Source of the DNA: Akkermansiaceae bacterium
GTDB lineage: Bacteria > Verrucomicrobiota > Verrucomicrobiia > Verrucomicrobiales > Akkermansiaceae
Assembly (NCBI GenBank): GCA_013001695.1
Contig: JABDMC010000066.1
Location: 1 to 48,151 of the forward strand
Direction: 5' to 3'
DNA length: 48,151 nucleotides
Made by a program: the position numbers and the translations under genes. Under the pieces are notes generated by a model, which was given only the letters and a program-made list of their open reading frames with translations, was not told the origin of the DNA and did no database searches. The first letter of the stretch is position 1, and each line of letters starts with the position of its first letter. Shown here one piece after another: positions 1 through 8,833 of the stretch.

Positions 1-1
1 C

Positions 2-757
2 GACCGGACCGTCACGCTCAACTTTACGGAGGGAGGCTCGGTCACCCTCGCGCCGAATGCCGGCGCCAATGTCCTGGCAAGCGTCGAAGTCGAGTCCGAC
101 AGCCGCCGCCTGAACGTCGTGGTGAAAGCCCCCACCGCGCCCAGCCTGGCCGATTTCGCCGGCGTCTGGCGCGGGCAGTTCCTCCGCTACCCCGCGAGAC
201 TCCGCGAGACGTACTACAACTCGGTCACGATGACCTCGCGGACGACGGCCGATTCCTCCGAGTTCGCGGGACCCGACGAGGATCTCGTGGACGTCTTTCT
301 CACCAGCCAGGCCGAGTCCTCGAATGATCTCCTCAATATCGACGCGATGGGGAACGTGAGCGGAGCGTCGCAAGGCACCCTCTCGATCGCCGGCAGCGCC
401 CTGACCTTCACCCCCAGCAGCGGCAATCCGCCGGTCACGGTGTACCCCAACGCCGCGACGGACGTCCTCATCACCGGTGAAGTGTCCGCCGATGACCTCG
501 GGATGATCAACCTCGTGAAGGTGTCCGCGACGCCCGCCGAGACCTTCGACGAGCTTGTGGACCTCAAGGTCACCATCCTGCCGGGCGGCGCGGCGCAGAT
601 CACCTGGAACGAGGGATCGAACTTCCGGCTGGTGAAGTCCACGACCCTCGACGGGGAGTCGTGGACGGAGGTGGGTGGCACCGGGGACTCCGGATCCTAC
701 GAGGATTCCGAGCCGGTCTCGAGCGCCTTCTACCGCATCGAGGCGCTGGGTGACTGA
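2..757 (+). CDS. Exported protein, C-terminal part (partial)
   Basis: The reading frame is open from the left edge, so the start lies outside the window; 251 residues are visible. The sequence is rich in Thr, Ser, Val and Asp and looks like extracellular beta structure. The last 45 residues (NFRLVKSTTLDGESWTEVGG and on to a final FYRIEALGD) resemble the C-terminal beta module that ends many large secreted verrucomicrobial proteins; a comparable ending occurs on the giant protein at 34887-42032. No catalytic motif is visible. The function is unknown. The family resemblance is from memory of such proteins and is tentative; that it is coding is fairly sure because the frame is long and ends 112 bp before the next gene. 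Confidence 0.7.
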   Translation, partial: DRTVTLNFTEGGSVTLAPNAGANVLASVEVESDSRRLNVVVKAPTAPSLADFAGVWRGQFLRYPARLRETYYNSVTMTSRTTADSSEFAGPDEDLVDVFLTSQAESSNDLLNIDAMGNVSGASQGTLSIAGSALTFTPSSGNPPVTVYPNAATDVLITGEVSADDLGMINLVKVSATPAETFDELVDLKVTILPGGAAQITWNEGSNFRLVKSTTLDGESWTEVGGTGDSGSYEDSEPVSSAFYRIEALGD

Positions 758-869
758 TCCCGCCCATCCCCGGCAACGCCTCCCCGGAGCGGCCCTCCCG
801 TTTTTCGGCAATAATTTGCTGCAATCGGTGTCGAGCCTGCGTTTCTCTGGTTTGCACCGCCCCGTCGAA

Positions 870-2795
870 ATGAGATCGCTCTTCGCCTCCCTCGCCACCT
901 GCTTCCCGCTCCTTGCTGCTTCCGCGGCGGCGTCCCCGCCCGCGGTGAGCCCGTCGAATCCCAACATCGTCTACATCATGGCCGACGAGCTCGGGTACTT
1001 CGAGCCGGGCTACATGGGGAACCCGAACATCAGGACGCCGAACCTCGACAGGATGGCGGCCGAGGGGATGCAGTTCACCCAGGCCCTGTCCGGGTCCTCG
1101 GTGTGCGCCCCGACGCGCTGCTGCCTGATGACCGGCAAGCACAGCGGGCACACCTCGGTGCGCTCGAATGGCGGCGGCACGCCCCTGCGCGAGGGCGAAC
1201 CGACGGTGGCGTCCATCCTGAAGCCGCTCGGGTACGCCACGGGCGGTTTCGGCAAGTGGGGATGCGGCGGCCGCGGCTCGACCGGGGTCCCGGAAAAGCA
1301 CGGCTTCGACGTCTTCCTCGGCTACTACGACCAGGTCCACGCGCATTCCTACTACCCGCCGTACATCGTGCGGAACAGCGAGGAGGTCCCCCTCGGCAAC
1401 AACAAGGGCCTCAGCGAGGGCGACACCTACTCGCACTACGTCATCATGGAGGAGGGCCTGAAGTTCATCCGGGAGAACGGGAAAAGGAAGAAGCCGTTCT
1501 TCGCCTACTTCCCGGTCACCCCGCCGCACGGTCTCTTCGACATTCCCGACGACGACCCGGCATGGGCGCTCTACAAGGACCGCGAGGAATGGCCCGAGCC
1601 GGCCCGCCGCTACGCCGCCATGGTCACCATGCTGGACCGCAACGTCGGCGAGATCATCGCGCTGCTGCAGGAACTCGGCCTCGAGGACAACACCCTCGTC
1701 ATCTTCTGCGGCGACAACGGCGGGAACAACTACTTCTCCTCGAAGGATCGCCCGCGCGGCATCCACGGCGCCAACAAGCACCCGCGGACCGGCGTCGAGT
1801 TCCGCGGCGGAAAGGGGAACCTCTACGAGGGCGGCCTCCGCATCCCCTTCCTCGCCCGCTGGCCCGGGAAGATCGCCCCGGGGCAGACCAGCGACCACCT
1901 CTGCTACTTCCCCGACATCATGGCGACCGTGGCGGAACTCACCGGGGCCAGGGCACCGGCGGACACTGACGGGATCTCGATCGTCCCGACGCTCCTCGGC
2001 AAAAAGGCCGCGGGGCGCAAGCAGGAGCAGCACAAATACCTCTACTGGGAGATCGGCTCGCAGGTCGCGGTGCGCATGAAGCACTGGAAGGCGATCCAAC
2101 CGAAGCAAAACGCCCCGTGGGAACTCTACGACCTTGCAACCGACGTCAGCGAGACGAAGGACCTCGCCCGGGAGAAGGCGGACATCCTCGCGAAGCTGCA
2201 GGGATTCGCCGCGGAAGCCCACGAGCCGGTCGTCACCGGCACCTTCCACGATTCCGAGATCCACGAACGCGACCGCCGCGCCAAGTTCGGCGGCAAGGCG
2301 CCCCCGCCGCGGAAACCAAAGGGGAAGAAGGGCACGAGCGCCGGTCTGCCGCCGGAGGGCCTCATCCCCCGAAAGGACCTCAAGGTCATCCGGTTCAGCA
2401 GCGAGAACACCGGAAACCGGAAATACGCCCGCCACGCCATCGACGGCGACCCGGACACGATCTGGCACAGCAAGTTCTCCGGCGGCGTCGACAAGCACCC
2501 GCACGAACTCGTCATCGACCTCGGCAAGGCGCGCACCATCACCGCTTTCCGCTACCTCCCCCGCCAGGACGGCGGGTGGAACGGCACCATCAAGGGCATC
2601 GAGTTCGCGGTGAGCAACGACCCCGCCGCCTTCGGCGCCCCCGCCGCGAAGGCCACCCTCAAGAAGACGCGTGCCGCGAGCGAGATCAAGTGCTCGCCGC
2701 CCGCCACCGGCCGCTACCTCCTGCTCCGCGCCACCTCCGAGATCAATGACGGCCCGTGGGCTTCCGCCGCCGAGATCGGGGTCGTCGGAAACTGA
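870..2795 (+). CDS. S1 sulfatase with C-terminal F5/8 type C (discoidin-like) domain
   Basis: Predicted exported arylsulfatase-type hydrolase, 641 residues. The ATG at 870 is chosen because it opens a clear signal peptide (MRSLFASLATCFPLLAASAA); longer starts would overlap the previous gene. The sulfatase core carries the formylglycine motif C79-A-P-T-R followed by CCLMTGK. The usual Asp-Asp metal pair near residues 39-40 reads Asp-Glu (MADELGY). FCGDNGG and a Lys-rich C-terminal core follow. Residues about 503-641 (from VIRFSSENTG to the end) match an F5/8 type C carbohydrate-binding fold, which probably anchors the enzyme to its polysaccharide. It is the first gene of a three-gene (+) set (27 bp to the next). 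No Shine-Dalgarno is visible. The substrate cannot be told from sequence alone. Confidence 0.92.
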   Translation: MRSLFASLATCFPLLAASAAASPPAVSPSNPNIVYIMADELGYFEPGYMGNPNIRTPNLDRMAAEGMQFTQALSGSSVCAPTRCCLMTGKHSGHTSVRSNGGGTPLREGEPTVASILKPLGYATGGFGKWGCGGRGSTGVPEKHGFDVFLGYYDQVHAHSYYPPYIVRNSEEVPLGNNKGLSEGDTYSHYVIMEEGLKFIRENGKRKKPFFAYFPVTPPHGLFDIPDDDPAWALYKDREEWPEPARRYAAMVTMLDRNVGEIIALLQELGLEDNTLVIFCGDNGGNNYFSSKDRPRGIHGANKHPRTGVEFRGGKGNLYEGGLRIPFLARWPGKIAPGQTSDHLCYFPDIMATVAELTGARAPADTDGISIVPTLLGKKAAGRKQEQHKYLYWEIGSQVAVRMKHWKAIQPKQNAPWELYDLATDVSETKDLAREKADILAKLQGFAAEAHEPVVTGTFHDSEIHERDRRAKFGGKAPPPRKPKGKKGTSAGLPPEGLIPRKDLKVIRFSSENTGNRKYARHAIDGDPDTIWHSKFSGGVDKHPHELVIDLGKARTITAFRYLPRQDGGWNGTIKGIEFAVSNDPAAFGAPAAKATLKKTRAASEIKCSPPATGRYLLLRATSEINDGPWASAAEIGVVGN

Positions 2796-2822
2796 AGATC
2801 AACCCGCCATCCAACCACCAAA

Positions 2823-4523
2823 GTGAAACACCTCGTCCTCATCCTGTTCGCATCCTGCATCCTGAACGCGGCCTCGGCCGCCTCGCGCCCGAACATCATC
2901 ATCATCATGTCGGACGACATGGGATTCTCCGACATCGGGTGCTACGGCGGCGAGATCAAGACCCCCAACCTCGACCGCCTCGCGAAAAACGGGGTCCGCT
3001 TCTCGCAGTTCTACAACACCGGCCGCTGCTGCCCGACCCGCGCCTCCCTCCTGACCGGACTCTACGCCCACCAGGCCGGCGTCGGCCACATGATGGGCGA
3101 CTACGGCCTCCCGCAATACCAGGGGGACCTGAACCGGAAATGCGTCACCATCGCGGAAGCGCTCAAGCCGGCCGGCTACCGGAGCTACATGTCCGGCAAG
3201 TGGCACGTCACGCCCTACAAGGCCAACGAGGTCGAGAACCCGGACCGCGCCAACTGGCCGAGGCAACGCGGCTTCGACCGGTTTTTCGGGACCATCCACG
3301 GCGCCGGGTCACTCTTCGACCCGAATTCGCTCACCCGCGACAATCAATTCATCACCCCCGAGAACGATCCCGAATACCAGCCCGAGGGGACCTGGTACTA
3401 CACGGACGCGATCTCCGACAACGCGGTCCGCTATATCCATGACCACCACCAGGATCACGGGGAAAAGCCGTTCTTCATGTATGTGGCCTACACCGCGGCC
3501 CATTGGCCGATGCACGCCCTCCCGGAGGACATCGCCAAGTACGAGGGGAAATACGACGGCGGCTACACGCCGGCGCGCCAGAAGCGCATTGCGAAACTCA
3601 AGAAGCTCGGGCTGCTGTCCGGCACATGGACGGTCACCCCGCAGGCCGGCGACTGGGAAAAGGTCAAACACAAGGAATGGGAGGCGGCCTGCATGGAGGT
3701 TTATGCCGCCATGGTGGACAACATGGATCAGGGCATCGGCCGGATCGTCGACGCCCTCGAAGGCACCGGCGAGTTCGAGGACACCCTCATCCTCTTCCTC
3801 CAGGACAACGGCGGGTGCGCGGAGGGCTTCGGCCGCGGCAAGCTCGTGGGACCGCTGGAGCGCCCCGAAAAGCCGACCCTCCCACCGATGGGCGTCGATG
3901 AACTCCAGACGCAGATGGTTCCGCCGCAATCGCGCGACGGCTACCCCCTGCGGCGCGGCGACGGCGTCATGCCCGGCCCCCCCGAAACCGAGATCGGATA
4001 CGGCCGCAACTGGGCCAACGTCTCCAACACCCCCTTTCGCGAGTACAAGCACTGGGTGCACGAGGGCGGCATCGCGACGCCCCTCATCGCGCATTGGCCG
4101 GCGGGAATCAAGGGGAAGAACCGCTGGTTCCACGCCCCCGCGCACCTCATCGACCTCATGGCCACCGCGGTGGATCTTGCCGGCGGGACCTACCCGGAGA
4201 AATGGGACGGCCGGGAGATCATCCCCGTCGAGGGCATTTCGCTGCGTCCCGCATTGGAGGGTGGCCAGCTCGAACGCGGCAAGCCGATCTTCTGGGAGCA
4301 CGAAGGCAACCGCGCCGTCCGCGACGGCAAGTGGAAGCTCGTCGCCAAGGGCGTGAAGGGAAAATGGGAACTCTACGACATGGTCGAAGACCGCACCGAG
4401 ATGCACGACCTCGGCGCGAAGTACCCCGAGGTCGCGAAAAAGATGGCCGCCCAGTACGACCACTGGGCCAGGGAACGCGGCGTCGTGCCGTTCGGGTCGT
4501 GGAAAAAGAACCACAAGAAATGA
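2823..4523 (+). CDS. S1 sulfatase (arylsulfatase type)
   Basis: Predicted exported sulfatase of 566 residues that hydrolyses sulfate esters after conversion of its active-site Cys to formylglycine. The start is GTG at 2823, chosen because it opens the signal peptide MKHLVLILFASCILNAASAA; no ATG lies upstream in frame. Asp-Asp metal ligands are present (MSDDMGF, residues 31-32), the catalytic motif is C69-C-P-T-R-ASLLTG, and FLQDNGG carries the usual second metal-site region. The C-terminal part holds the usual WKLV and WELYD motifs. The stop codon overlaps the ATG of the following hydrolase (ATGA), so the two are almost certainly co-translated. About 150 residues between the N- and C-core, including a Pro-rich loop, are longer than in small arylsulfatases. 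Substrate unknown. Confidence 0.93.
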   Translation: MKHLVLILFASCILNAASAASRPNIIIIMSDDMGFSDIGCYGGEIKTPNLDRLAKNGVRFSQFYNTGRCCPTRASLLTGLYAHQAGVGHMMGDYGLPQYQGDLNRKCVTIAEALKPAGYRSYMSGKWHVTPYKANEVENPDRANWPRQRGFDRFFGTIHGAGSLFDPNSLTRDNQFITPENDPEYQPEGTWYYTDAISDNAVRYIHDHHQDHGEKPFFMYVAYTAAHWPMHALPEDIAKYEGKYDGGYTPARQKRIAKLKKLGLLSGTWTVTPQAGDWEKVKHKEWEAACMEVYAAMVDNMDQGIGRIVDALEGTGEFEDTLILFLQDNGGCAEGFGRGKLVGPLERPEKPTLPPMGVDELQTQMVPPQSRDGYPLRRGDGVMPGPPETEIGYGRNWANVSNTPFREYKHWVHEGGIATPLIAHWPAGIKGKNRWFHAPAHLIDLMATAVDLAGGTYPEKWDGREIIPVEGISLRPALEGGQLERGKPIFWEHEGNRAVRDGKWKLVAKGVKGKWELYDMVEDRTEMHDLGAKYPEVAKKMAAQYDHWARERGVVPFGSWKKNHKK

Positions 4524-5671
4524 CTGCCATGCGCCCGTTCTTCTTCCTCGTCCTCGCCTCCGCAACGGCGTCTCACGGCGAGCTCCGCCAAGGCCAGTTC
4601 CGCACCCCGGAGGCCGCCCGTGAGGATCTCGCCGCCCTCGCGCAGCAGTATCCCGACAAGGCCGCCTGGAAGAACCGCGCCGCCCTGGTCCGCAAAGGCA
4701 TCCTCGAAGGCGCCGGACTCGATCCCCTTCCGGAACGCACTCCGCTCAACGCAGTCCGCCACTCGCTGCGCAAGCTCGACGGCTGCACGGTGGAAAACGT
4801 CTCCCTCGAAACCGCCCCCGGCCTTTTCCTCGCCGGCAACCTCTGGCTCCCCGCCGACCCGCCGGACAAGATGCCGGTCGTCCTCGCGCCCCACGGACAT
4901 GGACGCGACCTGAAGCACGTCAATGACGGTCGCTACAGGCCCGAAAAGCAAACCCGACACCAATCCGTCGCCCGCATGGGCTGCGCCGTCCTCTCCTACG
5001 ACATGGTCGGCTACGGCGACTCACGCAAACTCGGCTGGATCCACAAGCAGACCCCCAACGTCCTCCGCCTCCAGACGTGGAACTCGATCCGGGCCCTCGA
5101 TTTCATGCTCGGCCTGCCGAACGTCGACCCGAAGCGCGTCGCGGTCTCCGGCTCCTCCGGTGGCGGCACCCAGACCTTCCTCCTCGCCGCCATCGACGAT
5201 CGCGTCACCCTTTCCGCCCCCTGCGTCATGGTCTCGGCCCACTTCTACGGCGGATGCGACTGCGAGAGCGGCCTCCCGATCCACGTCCGCCCCACCCACA
5301 AGACCAACAACGCCGAAATCGCGGCCCTCATCGCCCCGAAGCCGCTCCTCGTCATCAGTTGCGGCGGCGATTGGACCAGGCACGTCCCCGACCTCGAGTT
5401 CCCCCACCTGCAGCACATCTATTCGCTCCTCGACGCCAAGGAGATGGTCGAGAACGCCCACTTCGCGGACGAAAAGCACGACTACGGGCCGAACAAGCGC
5501 AAGGCCCTCTACGCATTCCTCGGGAAGCACTTCGGACTCGACCCGGCCAGGGCCGACGAGTCCCGCACCAGGCTCCTCAGCCACACCGACCTGCAGGTCT
5601 TCACGGAGAAGCACCCCCTTCCCGCCCACGCCATCAAGTTCGGGGAGACGGTGACCCTGCCCGCGCCGTGA
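4520..5671 (+). CDS. Exported alpha/beta hydrolase (acetylxylan-esterase-like)
   Basis: Predicted secreted esterase, 383 residues. The start at 4520 overlaps the preceding sulfatase stop by ATGA; a second in-frame ATG at 4529 would give a slightly tidier signal peptide (MRPFFFLVLASATASHG). The alpha/beta-hydrolase signature is clear: oxyanion-hole region VVLAPHGHG, nucleophile elbow G211-S-S213-G-G, acid residue near D284 in VISCGGDWT, and a likely catalytic His at 320 in EKHDYG. The ordering resembles the acetylxylan esterase/CE7-like families and the planctomycete hydrolases found beside sulfatases. It probably removes ester groups from the same glycan the two upstream sulfatases act on; that role is inferred from operon position. 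Confidence 0.85.
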   Translation: MTAMRPFFFLVLASATASHGELRQGQFRTPEAAREDLAALAQQYPDKAAWKNRAALVRKGILEGAGLDPLPERTPLNAVRHSLRKLDGCTVENVSLETAPGLFLAGNLWLPADPPDKMPVVLAPHGHGRDLKHVNDGRYRPEKQTRHQSVARMGCAVLSYDMVGYGDSRKLGWIHKQTPNVLRLQTWNSIRALDFMLGLPNVDPKRVAVSGSSGGGTQTFLLAAIDDRVTLSAPCVMVSAHFYGGCDCESGLPIHVRPTHKTNNAEIAALIAPKPLLVISCGGDWTRHVPDLEFPHLQHIYSLLDAKEMVENAHFADEKHDYGPNKRKALYAFLGKHFGLDPARADESRTRLLSHTDLQVFTEKHPLPAHAIKFGETVTLPAP

Positions 5672-5750
5672 CGGCGCCGGCCGCACCCCGCGAGGCCGGT
5701 GCCTGCTTCCTCTTCCAGGCGCCGGACCATCGGTCCGCCGCCACCATGGG

Positions 5751-5846
5751 TCAGGCGCACGCTTCGGCTTCGATCTCGACGACCACCCCGGGCAGGACGA
5801 GGCGTTCCACGCCGATGAGACTCTGGGGCGGCCGCGTGCCCGCGCC
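5751..5846 (-). pseudogene. RidA/YjgF family C-terminal remnant
   Basis: In the gap between two convergent genes, the (-) strand encodes a short open stretch ending at a TGA (5751-5753). It reads RPPQSLIGVERL followed by a VEIEAEACA ending. This is the conserved end of RidA (YjgF/YER057c) deaminase proteins: an Arg-Pro-Pro turn, then a strand of the type IGV-x-RL, then the terminal VEIEA strand. There is no start codon and the first 80 or so residues of the family are missing; the frame runs into the 3' end of the neighbouring glycosidase gene. I read it as the stump of a gene cut off when the glycosidase arrived or the region was rearranged. The similarity is short, so it rests on motif recognition only. 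Confidence 0.55.
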
Positions 5847-5865
5847 GGAGGGCGCTCCGGCGGCA

Positions 5866-8055
5866 CTATTTTTCGACGGCTGCGCGGGTCACCGGAAGCG
5901 GGCAGCCGCGGACTTCGACGCCATCTCGGGTGTATCGCACGGTCGTCCATTGATCCCCGATGGGAAGTCGAATCTCCATCCACTCCCAGCACCTTGGAAC
6001 CGCGGGCCGGATCGTGAAGTTCTGATCGGGAAGGGAATAGTCCAGCCCACCGAAACCCTCCAGGTAGAGCAGAATCTTCCCGGCGTTGAAGTTCGAATAC
6101 TGGTCGCCAAACAGGGTGACATCCCGTTCGTAGGCCTCGGGCGCGACCGGGACCTCCCATTCATCGTGCCAATTGTATCCGGCGAGGTGATTCAGCGTCA
6201 GCTCGGTCGCCTCGTCCACCAGGCCCTGGCGAAACATGCCGTCGAGGGTGAAATAGGCGGTGTCCGGAGTGTAGCCGAATGAGTGGTCAACCTCCGTGGC
6301 AAAGGCCTTCATCGACTGCCTGGACATGGCGAGGGGAAAGAACTCGCCGAAAAAGCCCTTCTCCCGGTCGAGGGCCCACGTCCGGACCATGGCCGCGGCG
6401 AATTCCCTCGGAAAGTGCGGCGAGCGCATCGCCCAGAATCCGTTGGTCGTCAGCATGCCATTGCCGGGAGCGGCGAAGTACTTGGGAACGCCGTTCATCT
6501 CCCAGCGTTGATCGAGCATGAGTCGAATATGCCCGGGATCGCGGGATATGATCTCCTGCCAGTGCTTGACGTCGGCCTCCTTGCCGAGGACGCGCGCCAT
6601 CTTCTCGAGCGTCTCGGCAAGCTCGAACTCGTTCATCGAAAAGTTGGCGAGGCGCTTTCGGTAAAGCTTCTCGAAGTGGTCTTCGTAGCACGCTTTCAGG
6701 AATTCGACGTCGCCGGTGTGCTCGTAGATCTGCCAGGCCCCGAGGACGTGTTCGGAAGTCTCGGCGCCGTACGCTCCGCTGTGCCAGGCGACCCCCTTGT
6801 TGTCGGAGATCATGCGGATGCCGTTGGGCAGTTCGCGATATCGATCGTTCCTGGTGAGGTGCTTCCACGTCAGCACATTCCCGTAGGCGTAGCGGGGTTT
6901 GTCGGCCGTCCACGCACCAACCTTGATCTGGAAGGCGGCGTCGTGGCGATGCATGCCGAGGAAATTGTTCACCGCGGTCTGGGTGTGGTTCTCCCTCTCC
7001 CATCCATCGCCCACCTCGATGTAGTACATGAGATAGAGCGCCCAAAGGTAGTAGTAGATATCGACGAACTTCCTGTCGGGGCAGCGGAACCAGGGGATCT
7101 CCTCGTTGAGCTGCCGGTTCATCTCGTCCGTCTTCGCGGCGAGCATCGGGCCGTGGTTCCGGATGATGTCCTCGACCGCCTCGAGGGCGGCCGGCTCCTC
7201 ATCGTGCATGGCCCACGCAACGGCGGTTCCCTCGCGGTCACAGGGGACCGAGAAGGTGTAATGCTGGACGCCGTTCTCGTCCCGCCTCGTCTCGAGGGTT
7301 TCCGCGATGTGGCGGGAGGCGCTCAGGGCCGTGGTCATCCCGCTGTACACCGACGGGCCGACGCGTTCGGGGCCGTCCGGGTCGGGCCGGGACTTCATGG
7401 TGCCGCCTTCGAGAATCAGGAGCGCGCGCCGGGAGGCGTCGAGCTTGATCGCAGCCCGGGAAGAGACGCTGTTCCTCGTGTGGAAGCTGTGCCCGGAAAA
7501 CTGCAGCGTCACCGGCTTCGAGGCGGTGATGATGGACGCGGCAGCATCGTTGGCGGCTATGAACTTCTCCTCCCGGATGGTAACGCCGGCGACCTCGTAC
7601 ACGCAGATCATCTTGTCCGGCCGCCAACGCATGCTTTTCGGCCTGGGGGTCGCGTGCGTTTTCCCGTCGACGATGACGCTGCCGTAGAGAACCCGGGTGT
7701 CCTTGTAGAATTCCCAACTGAGGTAGTCGTTGCCTCGCCCCGTGTTCTCCCTGCCGCTGATCTCGCTCTCGACCAGGGCCGCCCCGCGGGCCCGGAGGTC
7801 GTGATGGAAGGGATGGGTCAGGCCGATGGTCTCGTCCTCGACGGGCTTCCAGCTGGCATGGTAACCGCCGACGTAATAGGTCACGTTCCCGGCGAGGAAT
7901 CCGTGCTTCCTCCCCTGAATCTCGTGCTCCAGCCGTTGGCAGTAGTCCGTGAACCCGGGCTTCTCGCCGGCGATCAGGTTTCCAATTCCAAGGCAGCACA
8001 GGAACATCGTCACGGCGCGCAGCCATCCCCCGGTGTGTCGATTCTCCGCGCTCAT
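5866..8055 (-). CDS. Exported (alpha/alpha)6-barrel glycosidase-like protein (MGH1/GH63-like)
   Basis: Predicted exported protein of 729 residues. ATG at 8055 is chosen because it gives an N-terminus with a hydrophobic stretch (AVTMFLCCLGIGNLIAG). The N-terminal third is beta-rich; the C-terminal two thirds look like an (alpha/alpha)6 toroid, with WALYLMYYIEVGDGW, GMHRHDAAFQIKVGAW, VAWHSGAYGAETSEHVLGAW, LDQRWEMNGVPKYFA and an ending of the type YSLPDQNFTIRPAVP found in MGH1-like and GH63/GH65-like proteins. That layout suggests cleavage of an alpha-linked glycan. Catalytic acids cannot be assigned with confidence. A cupin gene lies 95 bp upstream on the same strand and may be co-transcribed. 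The family assignment is at the fold level only. Confidence 0.7.
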   Translation of the reverse strand: MSAENRHTGGWLRAVTMFLCCLGIGNLIAGEKPGFTDYCQRLEHEIQGRKHGFLAGNVTYYVGGYHASWKPVEDETIGLTHPFHHDLRARGAALVESEISGRENTGRGNDYLSWEFYKDTRVLYGSVIVDGKTHATPRPKSMRWRPDKMICVYEVAGVTIREEKFIAANDAAASIITASKPVTLQFSGHSFHTRNSVSSRAAIKLDASRRALLILEGGTMKSRPDPDGPERVGPSVYSGMTTALSASRHIAETLETRRDENGVQHYTFSVPCDREGTAVAWAMHDEEPAALEAVEDIIRNHGPMLAAKTDEMNRQLNEEIPWFRCPDRKFVDIYYYLWALYLMYYIEVGDGWERENHTQTAVNNFLGMHRHDAAFQIKVGAWTADKPRYAYGNVLTWKHLTRNDRYRELPNGIRMISDNKGVAWHSGAYGAETSEHVLGAWQIYEHTGDVEFLKACYEDHFEKLYRKRLANFSMNEFELAETLEKMARVLGKEADVKHWQEIISRDPGHIRLMLDQRWEMNGVPKYFAAPGNGMLTTNGFWAMRSPHFPREFAAAMVRTWALDREKGFFGEFFPLAMSRQSMKAFATEVDHSFGYTPDTAYFTLDGMFRQGLVDEATELTLNHLAGYNWHDEWEVPVAPEAYERDVTLFGDQYSNFNAGKILLYLEGFGGLDYSLPDQNFTIRPAVPRCWEWMEIRLPIGDQWTTVRYTRDGVEVRGCPLPVTRAAVEK

Positions 8056-8150
8056 GTCTGACCGGGCATGATGTGGGCGCTGCCTGCAACCTGGCTGCCG
8101 GTCCGCCACCTTGTTCGCTGTCGCGGCGATCGGGCGGTCTCGTGTGACGA

Positions 8151-8537
8151 TCAGCCGGTCAACTGGGCCTTGAGGTGATCCACCACGGCGCAGTGTTCCG
8201 CCTGCGGGCTGAAGAGGATGATCTCGGCATCGGCGCCGACCCGGACCGAATGCCCGGGAGGCCAGTAAAACAGTTCTCCCCCCACGATGGTTTCTTCGGT
8301 TCCGTCCGAATAGGAAACGGTCACCTCACCTTCGATCATGTATCCCCAATGCGGCGATTGGCAGAGATCCGATTCGAGGCCCTTGAGCAGGGGGGCGATG
8401 TCGGTGCCCTCCTTCAGCGAGAAATACTCGCCTGCGATGTCGCCGTAGCCACTGGCGTTGCCAAAATTGAATGCTTGGCGGGCGATGGCGCCCGGGACAT
8501 CAAGCCTTACGGGAACGTCTTCCTTTGCGATTTTCAT
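8151..8537 (-). CDS. Small cupin-domain protein
   Basis: 128 residues with no signal peptide, so probably cytoplasmic. A single cupin barrel is visible: SPHWGYMIEGEVTVSYSDG forms the first motif, with one His and one Glu in ligand positions, and GELFYWPPGHSVR the second, with its His. Proteins of this kind bind a metal and a small ligand; the substrate is not apparent. It is followed on the same strand by the glycosidase at 5866-8055. The 296 bp upstream (8538-8833) separate it from the divergent dehydrogenase gene. Confidence 0.8.
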   Translation of the reverse strand: MKIAKEDVPVRLDVPGAIARQAFNFGNASGYGDIAGEYFSLKEGTDIAPLLKGLESDLCQSPHWGYMIEGEVTVSYSDGTEETIVGGELFYWPPGHSVRVGADAEIILFSPQAEHCAVVDHLKAQLTG

Positions 8538-8833
8538 GATGGTGCGTCTACCGTTCTTTCGTTGGTGTTGCCTTTGCCGAACAGTAATCTCCCCGGACCG
8601 TAGCGGCCCGGTCGCAAGAAGGCAAGGGAACCGCGAAGAGTGCTGATGGCCGGCGCCTTCGGCCGGAAAACGGGGTGATCCAGAGATCTCGAACCGGGAC
8701 CGCGGGGCCCTGCGGTCCGGTCACGGGACGGCATGGGGTGCATGGCGCTTTGGAAACGCCGCCTGAATCACGGTCCCGGGGACGTTTGGAGATTGTATCC
8801 CGGACGCCGGGAGACTTAGCTGGCAACCGGCTG
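8538..8833. other. Divergent intergenic region between cupin and PVC dehydrogenase genes
   Basis: 296 bp with no convincing gene. It must hold the promoters of both flanking genes, but no clean -35/-10 pair stands out. Three small hairpins are visible: GGCCGG/CCGGCC around 8648-8663, GGACCGC/GCGGTCC around 8697-8718, and GGCG/CGCC around 8748-8761. Confidence 0.4.

Noticed and set aside
675-869. Longer N-terminus for the first sulfatase
   Set aside because: It would overlap the upstream gene and precede the signal peptide; ATG 870 fits better.
8675-8833. Longer N-terminus for the PVC dehydrogenase
   Set aside because: The extra 53 residues lack features and precede the signal peptide at 8834 or 8852.
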